Shown: one piece after another, positions 36,473 through 42,105 of the stretch
Position numbering within the stretch: the first letter of the stretch is position 1
Layout: each line of letters starts with the position of its first letter
From: Chloroflexota bacterium
GTDB lineage: Bacteria; Chloroflexota; Anaerolineae; Anaerolineales; Villigracilaceae
Direction of reading: 5' to 3'
DNA length: 42,105 nt
Assembly (NCBI GenBank): GCA_016235425.1
Contig: JACRLC010000102.1
Span: 1-42,105 of the forward strand
Notes under the pieces: model-generated
Told to the model about the DNA's origin: nothing
What the model saw: only the letters and a program-made list of their open reading frames with translations
Database searches by the model: none
Made by a program: the position numbers and the translations under genes

Positions 36473-37306
36473 ATGTTTTCCCCACGCATACGCCGTTACC
36501 TGAGACTTCAACAGATACTGACCGCGCTGGCAAGCTTGCTTTTTGGCATGTTGCTTTCAGTGCTGAGCAACTGGCTTTCAGAGCAATGGAAAACGTTATT
36601 ACCGTGGGTGGGTGTGGCTTTTGCGATTTGCTTTATTTCAGCGATCATTGTCACAATCCGACAACCAGCAAATATTGAAGTATTGATTCGCGCCCCGCGC
36701 ACACTGCGCGCTCCTCATGAGGCTAAAAATTATGCCCGACGTGGATTTGTTGGATTTATCCCGCTTTACAATCCAATTGGATTTACGCTATCCGAGCAAG
36801 AGATCAAAGACGCTGTAGATACTTTGGATTTTGACCGCCTGAAACTGGAAGACTCCAACCTGAAGCCCACGATTCATGCCGTACTTTCTCACGCTGAACG
36901 TCTTGAACACTGCTGGCTTCTCGCCACGCGGGGAAAAGACCTGCCGGGCTCTCTGGTCTACGCGCGGTTACTGACGGAATATCTAAAACAGCGTAAAGGA
37001 TTGTCTTGTCAATTTCATTTTGGTGAAGAATACAGTATCACTCTGGATGATGATGCTCTGGTATTGAGCAAAACATACGATCAAGTACGTCAAGTTTTTT
37101 CTGATGCCGAGAAAAAAGGGGTTGCAGCAAACGAGATTGTTGCCAATATCACAACTGGTTTCCGTAGTATGACTTTGGGAATGGTGCTGGCTTGCCTTGA
37201 TCGTGACCGTGATATCGAATTTATTGGCACACATTACAATGCACTCGGCAAGCCATCGCAAGAATTACTACCGATCACTTTTAGTTTTGAACCTTTCCTG
37301 GAATAG
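36473..37306 (+). CDS. Two-TM CARF-like membrane effector
   Basis: A 277-residue protein. Two transmembrane helices (about 14-35 and 42-62) are followed by a soluble C-terminal domain of about 200 residues. It has a Rossmann-like strand CWLLATRG (147-154) and the CARF-type motif block EIVANITTGFRSMTLGMVLA (221-240), then IEFIGTHY; the usual D-x-TGG is replaced by NITTG. TM-CARF proteins such as Cam1 respond to cA4 and disturb the membrane; by analogy this may be a membrane effector, though Cam1 has one TM and this has two. An AGGAGG precedes the ATG. GC is lower than in its neighbours. Family and ligand are not certain. Confidence 0.7.
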   Translation: MFSPRIRRYLRLQQILTALASLLFGMLLSVLSNWLSEQWKTLLPWVGVAFAICFISAIIVTIRQPANIEVLIRAPRTLRAPHEAKNYARRGFVGFIPLYNPIGFTLSEQEIKDAVDTLDFDRLKLEDSNLKPTIHAVLSHAERLEHCWLLATRGKDLPGSLVYARLLTEYLKQRKGLSCQFHFGEEYSITLDDDALVLSKTYDQVRQVFSDAEKKGVAANEIVANITTGFRSMTLGMVLACLDRDRDIEFIGTHYNALGKPSQELLPITFSFEPFLE

Positions 37307-37396
37307 ACCAACTATGCCCCTCTTCGCCCCGCACTTACTTTCATCCTTCATCCTACTGACTTCATCACTCACTTTCCTCCTTCATCCTTCTAACCC
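37307..37396. repeat. TCATCCTTCATCC simple repeats before cas6
   Basis: A pyrimidine-rich gap with repeated CCTTCATCC words. The complementary word GGATGAAGG recurs before the RT gene (about 38321) and after cas2 (about 40793). It supplies no Shine-Dalgarno for cas6. Confidence 0.6.
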
Positions 37397-38254
37397 ATGC
37401 CCCTCTCCGCCGTCATCTCCCTCGAAGCATTGACCGATGGCCGCCTCGACCAGTTCACCGGCCGCGGCGTGCACGGATTCTGGTTCAATCACTGGCGAAA
37501 TGTGGACGCTGTTTTCGCCGACAGTTTACACGAGAACACACAGGACGCGTCGTTTTCGCTTTCACCCTTGCTGGGCCTCCCCTCTCCCCGTGGGAGAGGG
37601 GCAGGGGTGAGGGCGGGCCAGACCGCCTTCTTTCGCATCGGTATGTTGACCGAGGAACTGGCGCAATCTTTTGAAGAGAAATGGCTGAAGGCGCTGACGA
37701 TCAATTCCGAGATCGAGATCCCGCAGGCGCGCGAGGAACGCGAAACCGCCATCCCCGGCCAACGCTGGAAGGTGACCGCGCACGCGCTGGAATCGAACCA
37801 GCACCCGATGGCCGGGCGCGTCGGTTATGAGGAACTGTCGCGCAAACACCTGATGAACCCCAATCCGCCGCGTCAGTGGAAGGTGGAATTCCTTTCACCC
37901 ACCACCTTTCACGGGAAAGCGGGCCACCTGCCTTTCCCCCTGCCCGAAAGCCTGATCAATTCGTGGATGCGGAGGTGGCAGGCCTTCGCGCCCATCGCAC
38001 TGCCGCAGGATGAGATCAGCGAATGGGCGCGGGGATCGCTGGTCGTTTCATCGTATTCGCTTCGCACCGTACCTGCGCGCGAAGCGGACAGATTGCGGAT
38101 CGGTTGTGTGGGTACGCTGACCCTGCGTGCGCTGGATATGCCGCCCTACCTGCGCGCCGCCATAGACCTGCTGGCCGCGTATTCGTTCTTCTGCGGAAGC
38201 GGCGCACACACCACGCAGGGACTCGGGCAGACGCAGTGTGTGCCCTCACCCTAG
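37397..38254 (+). CDS. cas6: CRISPR endoribonuclease Cas6 with in-frame repeat
   Basis: A 285-residue RAMP-type endoribonuclease that cuts the CRISPR transcript within repeats. The N-terminal half has FTGRGVHGFWFNHW, the middle has KVEFLSPTTFHGKAGHLPFPLP, and the C-terminus has the glycine-rich loop CGSGAHTTQGLGQT characteristic of Cas6. Residues about 60-74 (LGLPSPRGRGAGVRA) are the translation of a palindromic repeat (37577-37617) inserted in frame. The last codons and stop (CVPSP, stop at 38252-38254) lie in a second copy of that repeat, so the natural C-terminus may have been replaced. No Shine-Dalgarno is evident. The likely substrate is the hairpin-forming repeat of the array downstream. 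Confidence 0.88.
   Translation: MPLSAVISLEALTDGRLDQFTGRGVHGFWFNHWRNVDAVFADSLHENTQDASFSLSPLLGLPSPRGRGAGVRAGQTAFFRIGMLTEELAQSFEEKWLKALTINSEIEIPQAREERETAIPGQRWKVTAHALESNQHPMAGRVGYEELSRKHLMNPNPPRQWKVEFLSPTTFHGKAGHLPFPLPESLINSWMRRWQAFAPIALPQDEISEWARGSLVVSSYSLRTVPAREADRLRIGCVGTLTLRALDMPPYLRAAIDLLAAYSFFCGSGAHTTQGLGQTQCVPSP
37577..37617. repeat. CCCTCTCCC/GGGAGAGGG palindromic repeat, copy 2, inside cas6
   Basis: CCCCTCTCCCC...GGGAGAGGGG followed by CAGGGGTGAGGG. It is in frame and free of stop codons in the cas6 frame. Confidence 0.85.
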
Positions 38255-38275
38255 CCCTCTCCCTTTGGGAGAGGG
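38243..38275. repeat. CCCTCTCCC/GGGAGAGGG palindromic repeat, copy 3, at the cas6 end
   Basis: CCCTCACCCTAGCCCTCTCCC followed by TTTGGGAGAGGG (split here for reading). The TAG within it is the cas6 stop codon. Confidence 0.85.
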
Positions 38276-38353
38276 AAAAGCAGCGGGGAATCAGGACTTT
38301 AACAACTGAATATTTTTAAAAGGATGAAGGCTGATGGAAGAAAGAGAGGGAAG

Positions 38354-39271
38354 ATGTCCGACTTGCTCGATAAAGCCCTCGATATGAAAAACCTGCGCGG
38401 AGCCTGGGAGGAGATCCGCGCGAACAAAGGCATGCCCGGCGTGGACGAGGTTTCGCTCAAAGCCTGGGCGCGCAATTGGGAGGATCGCCTGATGAAACTG
38501 ATCTCTTCCGTGCGCGCCAACACTTACAAGCCGCACAAACTCCGCCTGCGGAAGATCCCCAAGAAGAGCCGACGCGAGTTCCGCACCCTGCGCGTGCCCA
38601 CCGTCACAGACCGGGTCTTTCAGCGGGCGATCCTCCAAATCCTGCATCCGGTTTTCGAAAGACGATTTCTGGATTGCAGTTTCGGCTACCGCCCGAAACG
38701 CGGTCTCGCGGACGCGGTGCAAAGGATCATCGTCCTGCGCGAGAACGATTACCGCTGGGTGCTCGATGCGGATATTGACGAGTTCTTCGACCACGTGGAT
38801 CACGACTTACTGCTGGGGTTCCTCCGTCACGACCTGCCCGACGACTCGCTCATGCCGCTGATCAAAAAGTGGCTGAAGACCTGCCGCCTCGAACCGGACC
38901 TGGCGGTTGGGATCCCGCTCGGTTCGCCGCTTTCCCCGCTGTGGGCGAATGTCTTTCTTCATCGCCTGGATCAGGCCGCGGCGGCGCGTGACCGGCCCGT
39001 CGTCCGTTACGCGGATGATTTCATCGTGTTCGCCGAAAGCCGCGAGGACGCGCAGTCCGTTTATCGCGAAGTCGAAGAGACGCTGGCCGCGCTCAAATTA
39101 AAGTACGAACCCTCCAAAACGCGGGTGGCTTCTTTTGAGGAAGGGTTCGAGTTTCTCGGAATTCGATTTCGCGGCGACTCGTGTTTTTACACGCACATGG
39201 GAAAGGAAATCGAAGTGCAGGGAGACGACTTGAACCTGCTCTTCAAGCGCACCCTGCCGGAGTATGAATGA
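38354..39271 (+). CDS. CRISPR-associated reverse transcriptase, stand-alone
   Basis: 305 residues from ATG 38354; a longer frame opens at 38324, but AGAGGG lies directly before 38354 and MSDLLDKALDMKNL is a typical start. Group II-intron-like RT motifs are in order: VPTVTDRVFQRAI, FGYRPKRG, DADIDEFFDHVDH, GIPLGSPLSPLWANVFLHRLD and the catalytic VRYADDF (YADD 219-222), then FLGIRF. There is no maturase or endonuclease domain, and no Cas1 or Cas6 fusion. In other type III systems RTs linked to Cas1 allow spacer acquisition from RNA; the same role is inferred here. The gene ends one base before a palindromic repeat, so a split from an ancestral fusion is possible. Confidence 0.92.
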   Translation: MSDLLDKALDMKNLRGAWEEIRANKGMPGVDEVSLKAWARNWEDRLMKLISSVRANTYKPHKLRLRKIPKKSRREFRTLRVPTVTDRVFQRAILQILHPVFERRFLDCSFGYRPKRGLADAVQRIIVLRENDYRWVLDADIDEFFDHVDHDLLLGFLRHDLPDDSLMPLIKKWLKTCRLEPDLAVGIPLGSPLSPLWANVFLHRLDQAAAARDRPVVRYADDFIVFAESREDAQSVYREVEETLAALKLKYEPSKTRVASFEEGFEFLGIRFRGDSCFYTHMGKEIEVQGDDLNLLFKRTLPEYE

Positions 39272-39330
39272 CCCCCTCTCCCTCACCCTGCCCTCTCCCA
39301 TTGGGAGAGGGGTTGGGGTGAGGGGCAGGG
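39272..39330. repeat. CCCTCTCCC/GGGAGAGGG palindromic repeat, copy 4, between RT and cas1
   Basis: Begins immediately after the RT stop codon, with CCCTCTCCC and GGGAGAGGGG arms, a second partial CCCTCTCCC unit, and trailing GGGGTGAGGGG. It occupies most of the 71-nt RT-cas1 gap. Confidence 0.85.
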
Positions 39331-39342
39331 GTGGAGTGAATT

Positions 39343-40431
39343 ATGCCAACTCTCTACCTGCTCGAACCCGATTCGCGGCTGGAAAAGGAATACGGCCGCC
39401 TGCTCGTCACCAGGGAGGATGAAGTATTATTGCGCGTGCCAATCCAAAACGTGAGCGCGGTGGTGATCGTGGGCATGGCGGGCGCGACCACACAGGCCCT
39501 GCATGCCCTGCTAGAACAGGGAACGCCGCTCTACCTGGCGCGCCGGAGCGGCGAACTGAAGGGCAGGCTCGTGCCGGCCACAAGTCCAAATCTCCCCTTG
39601 CGCCAGAAGCAATATGAACACAACACGGATTCTGCTTTCGCGTTTTCCCTTGCGAAAGAGATCGTATCGGCCAAGATCGAAAACCAGGCGGTGCTTTGCA
39701 AAAGGCTGGCGCGCCGAATGAAGACTTCCGAAGCGCCAAAGAACGGCGAGACTTCGGAAGTCTGGATGCCGTTGAAACGCGCCGCGGCTTCGGCGAAAGC
39801 CTGTGAAAAAATGGATTCCCTGCTGGGCATCGAGGGCAGCGCCGCGAACGCCTATTTCTCTTTGTTCCAGGGTGCCTTCGACCCGGAATGGAAGTTCAAC
39901 AAACGCACGCGCCGCCCGCCCAAAGACCCTGTGAACGCCCTGCTCAGTTTGGGTTACACGTTTCTCGGCTATGCCATGATGACCGCCCTGGAGGTGGTTG
40001 GATTGGACCCGTACCTGGGATATTTCCACCAGGAGGAATACGGAAGGCCGGCGCTCGCGCTGGACCTGATCGAGGAATTCCGCGCGCCGGTGGTGGATTC
40101 ACTTGTGATGAGTTTGATCAACCGCCGCCTGCTCGAACAGAAGGATTTCACGAAGTCCCTGGAGGCGGAACTCCGTCCTGAGCGAAGTAGAAGTCATCCC
40201 GAGCGAAGTCGAAGGACAGGAGAGGCAGGGAATAACGGCGGGGTGTACCTCACGCGCACCGGCATGCGCGTTTTCCTGCGCGAGTTCGAAGACCGCCTCG
40301 AGACCGAAATCACCCTGCCTGAAATCGGCAGGCCGGTTTCGTACCGCAAATTGTTCGAAGTGCAGGCGCGCAAAATGGCGCATTTGATCCTGGGCGAGGC
40401 GGAAAAGTACGAGCCGTTCCGCTGGCGGTAG
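39343..40431 (+). CDS. cas1: CRISPR integrase Cas1 with two in-frame repeats
   Basis: A 362-residue spacer integrase. Metal ligands are visible: Glu164 (GIEGSAAN), His229 (YFHQEEYGRP) and the acidic DLIEEF segment (Asp241/Glu244). The N-terminal beta domain (MPTLYLLEPDSRLEKEYGRL...) and helical C-terminal domain are complete. Two interspersed repeats are translated in frame: residues 127-140 (KTSEAPKNGETSEV) and about 278-295 (RPERSRSHPERSRR). Both lie outside the catalytic motifs and appear tolerated. With Cas2 it should form the integration complex, probably fed by the RT upstream. Confidence 0.95.
   Translation: MPTLYLLEPDSRLEKEYGRLLVTREDEVLLRVPIQNVSAVVIVGMAGATTQALHALLEQGTPLYLARRSGELKGRLVPATSPNLPLRQKQYEHNTDSAFAFSLAKEIVSAKIENQAVLCKRLARRMKTSEAPKNGETSEVWMPLKRAAASAKACEKMDSLLGIEGSAANAYFSLFQGAFDPEWKFNKRTRRPPKDPVNALLSLGYTFLGYAMMTALEVVGLDPYLGYFHQEEYGRPALALDLIEEFRAPVVDSLVMSLINRRLLEQKDFTKSLEAELRPERSRSHPERSRRTGEAGNNGGVYLTRTGMRVFLREFEDRLETEITLPEIGRPVSYRKLFEVQARKMAHLILGEAEKYEPFRWR
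39722..39763. repeat. AGACTTCCGAAG inverted repeat inside cas1
   Basis: AGACTTCCGAAG (39722-39733) and its exact complement CTTCGGAAGTCT (39752-39763) flank an 18-nt loop. It is read in frame, and the same family occurs at 25325-25396. Confidence 0.85.
40175..40216. repeat. GAGCGAAGT tandem repeat inside cas1
   Basis: Two related units (CTGAGCGAAGTAGAAG and CCGAGCGAAGTCGAAGG) bounded by GTCCT and AGGAC. It resembles the widespread bacterial repeat based on GTCCTTCGACTTCGCTCAGGA-like words, and is translated as PERSRSHPERSRR. Confidence 0.75.
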
Positions 40432-40443
40432 CCCCCTCTGCCC

Positions 40444-40467
40444 CCCATTTCAGCAATTCGAAATGGG
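40444..40467. repeat. Hairpin between cas1 and cas2
   Basis: CCCATTTC (40444-40451) pairs with GAAATGGG (40460-40467) around an 8-nt loop; C-rich and G-rich flanks could extend it. It occupies much of the 62-nt cas1-cas2 gap. No T-run, so not a terminator. Confidence 0.65.
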
Positions 40468-40493
40468 AGGATGAAAGGGGGGTAAGGAGCAAC

Positions 40494-40787
40494 ATGGCCG
40501 ATAAAGATTTCATCCTGGTCGCGTACGATATCAGCAGCGACAAACGCCGCACGAAACTGCACAACGCCCTGCTCGACTTCGGAACACCCGTGCAATACAG
40601 CGTGTTCGAATGCCTGCTGGACGATAAGCAGAAGGAGAAGATGAAGAAGAAGGTGATGAAGGTGATCCGCCCCAAAAAAGACCAGGTGCGCTTCTATACC
40701 CTGTGCGCGGAATGTGTGAAGCGCGTGGAAGTGACCAGCGGCAGGGAAGTGCTGCACGACAGCAAAGAGGCGATCATTGTAGGATAA
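40494..40787 (+). CDS. cas2: CRISPR adaptation protein Cas2
   Basis: A 97-residue ferredoxin-like protein of normal Cas2 length: FILVAYDISSDKRRTKLHNALLDFGTPVQYSVFEC is the classical first half, with the conserved Asp of YDISSD, followed by VRFYTLCAECVKRVEV. It is the structural core of the Cas1-Cas2 integrase. An AAGGAG precedes the ATG. It is the last protein gene before the CRISPR leader. Confidence 0.96.
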   Translation: MADKDFILVAYDISSDKRRTKLHNALLDFGTPVQYSVFECLLDDKQKEKMKKKVMKVIRPKKDQVRFYTLCAECVKRVEVTSGREVLHDSKEAIIVG

Positions 40788-41095
40788 TGAAAGGATGAAG
40801 GATAAAAGATGAAGGCTGAAGAGTGCGCCGCGCGCATCCCTGGGGGGTGCACACCTTTTGGAGGTGCGCGCGGCGGTTTCGGAACCTGCCCCCACCGGTG
40901 GCAGAAAAGAGAGGAGAAAAGGCTTGTTATGCGAACGAAAATGACCCAAAACGCGCGCATCCATCCCTGCCGGAACGTAAAAGGAGATGCGCGCGGCATG
41001 GCAAGGCATGGCTCGGCAGCCTGGATGAAGGCTGGAACCCGCCAGCGATTGCCGTTTTTCGGCTTGAACTTCCTTGACAAATACCAGCGATGGCT
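40788..41095 (+). promoter_or_regulatory. CRISPR leader
   Basis: 308 nt between cas2 and the first repeat. It contains GGATGAAGG-type words, an 11-bp GC-rich inverted repeat (CGCCGCGCGCA 40826-40836 with 40865-40875), purine-rich sequence near 40910 and a perfect TTGACA at 41074-41079. An open frame crosses it but is composition-driven and has no recognisable protein. The leader should carry the array promoter and integration signals. Confidence 0.65.
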
Positions 41096-41102
41096 GTAAG
41101 AA
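41074..41102 (+). promoter_or_regulatory. Candidate array promoter
   Basis: A perfect TTGACA at 41074-41079. Seventeen bp downstream the -10 position (41097-41102, TAAGAA) falls within the first repeat and is weak. If used, transcription would begin within repeat 1. Confidence 0.4.
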
Positions 41103-42105
41103 TCAAATAATCCCGTCAAGCGGGATTAAGACGGCTGCCCAGGAGATATTGGTATGGATGCCGAAGAAGCATTTGTAAGAATCAAATAATCCCGTCAAGC
41201 GGGATTAAGACACATGCGTTCAAAAGAAGAGCGCCGATCAAAAGCAAAAAGTAAGAATCAAATAATCCCGTCAAGCGGGATTAAGACGCGAATGTATCTG
41301 AAAGGCGAATCTTCCGAAGTGCATTCGAGTAAGAATCAAATAATCCCGTCAAGCGGGATTAAGACTTGAGCCAACAGCCGGTTGCATCGTTATGAACGAC
41401 CAAGTAAGAATCAAATAATCCCGTCAAGCGGGATTAAGACGGTCAAAGTGCCAGTCCACAATGTTGCGGAGGTATTGGGGTAAGAATCAAATAATCCCGT
41501 CAAGCGGGATTAAGACTTGTTGCACCCAGTGAGCAAAAGGGCCGCGATCACAAAAAGTAAGAATCAAATAATCCCGTCAAGCGGGATTAAGACTCACGGT
41601 AGGCGTGGCTGATTCGGCACCCGGAGTGGGCGGTAAGAATCAAATAATCCCGTCAAGCGGGATTAAGACACCCACTCGATAGTCCCGTCGCGTTTCAACA
41701 ACACGATGGTAAGAATCAAATAATCCCGTCAAGCGGGATTAAGACGAAATATACATAGTCCTCCCTGTCATAATCTTCAGCGTAAGAATCAAATAATCCC
41801 GTCAAGCGGGATTAAGACATGGAAAGTAGGAAACGGAGACAGCGATGCGTCATCCACGGTAAGAATCAAATAATCCCGTCAAGCGGGATTAAGACGCATC
41901 AACGGGCACTTCCGACAGCATTGCTGTAAGGTAAGAATCAAATAATCCCGTCAAGCGGGATTAAGACTCGAAGCCGGACGGGAAAGCTCCAGGATAAGTG
42001 ATTGCAAGTAAGAATCAAATAATCCCGTCAAGCGGGATTAAGACCCGGTGCTCCCAACAGAGTCCACGTGTACGGTGCAGTGCGTAAGAATCAAATAATC
42101 CCGTC
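41096..42105 (+). CRISPR. CRISPR array, 14 repeats visible, truncated by the window
   Basis: Thirteen complete 37-bp repeats plus one cut off at the window end (42084-42105), separated by 13 spacers of 35-42 nt. Repeats start at 41096, 41175, 41251, 41329, 41404, 41480, 41557, 41633, 41709, 41782, 41859, 41931, 42008 and 42084. All visible repeats are identical; they begin GTAAGAATCAAATAATCC and end GGGATTAAGAC. Each holds an 8-bp hairpin (TAATCCCG, loop TCAAG, CGGGATTA), a fit for Cas6 cleavage leaving an 8-nt ATTAAGAC handle. The leader end next to cas2 and the plus-strand handle support transcription in the plus direction. Confidence 0.97.

Noticed and set aside
38354-39271. Group II intron, retron or diversity-generating retroelement
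   Set aside because: No domain V/VI-like RNA, maturase, msr/msd or template/variable repeat pair is seen; position with cas6, cas1 and cas2 explains the RT.
40809-41099. A 96-residue open frame across the CRISPR leader
   Set aside because: It lies in the leader, contains the inverted repeat, has no recognisable domain or good Shine-Dalgarno, and runs into the first repeat.
1-42105. tRNA or rRNA genes
   Set aside because: No convincing cloverleaf with CCA-proximal T-arm or rRNA signature was noticed in the gaps; a covariance-model scan would be decisive.

Overview
The window looks like a chromosomal segment of a Chloroflexota bacterium, most likely Anaerolineae-like. This is inferred, not proven. 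The grounds are moderate-to-high GC by eye, a coenzyme-B12-dependent ribonucleotide reductase with NrdR, RNase J, a very large MASE1/PAS/GAF/HD-GYP sensor, and many short palindromic repeats in gaps and in frame inside genes. No rRNA or tRNA gene was seen.

Positions 1-26.4 kb are mostly housekeeping. nrdR and an intein-containing nrdJ lie on the minus strand, with a putative pair of NrdR boxes upstream. Opposite them is a DUF58/transglutaminase pair. Next come an alpha/beta hydrolase and a hydrolase/acyl-CoA-synthetase fusion (minus), a 1994-residue multi-sensor HD-GYP protein, two small conserved genes and RNase J (plus). These are followed by pcm, mutY, a GT-C-like membrane protein, a small unknown protein and an MBL-fold hydrolase (minus).

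Positions 26.4-42.1 kb hold a complete, unusually elaborate type III-A CRISPR-Cas locus, all on the plus strand. It starts with a CARF-like (NE0113-type) protein fused to a LuxR-type HTH, expressed from a promoter that appears leaderless. A second promoter overlapping that gene's stop codon can drive cas10 (HD and GGDD intact), a two-TM NACHT NTPase, csm2, csm3, csm4, csm5, a Card1/Can2-like CARF nuclease, a Csx15-like protein and a two-TM CARF-like protein. Then comes an RNA-processing/adaptation module: cas6, a stand-alone reverse transcriptase, cas1, cas2, a leader, and a CRISPR array of at least 14 identical 37-bp repeats that runs off the window.

The working model is that Csm/Cas10 recognises target RNA and makes cyclic oligoadenylate (cOA). 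This could feed a soluble nuclease (Card1), a membrane CARF protein, a possible ring nuclease (Csx15-like) and a CARF-HTH regulator at the head of the locus. The membrane NACHT between cas10 and csm2 has no recognisable cOA sensor and is the strongest candidate for an undescribed component. The RT beside cas1/cas2/cas6 suggests spacer capture from RNA.

A second theme is promoter geometry: four genes (4855 +, 11902 -, 12038 +, 26468 +) have a -10 box ending exactly 6 nt before the ATG, which predicts leaderless mRNAs. A third is in-frame domestication of short palindromic repeats, including inside cas6 and cas1.
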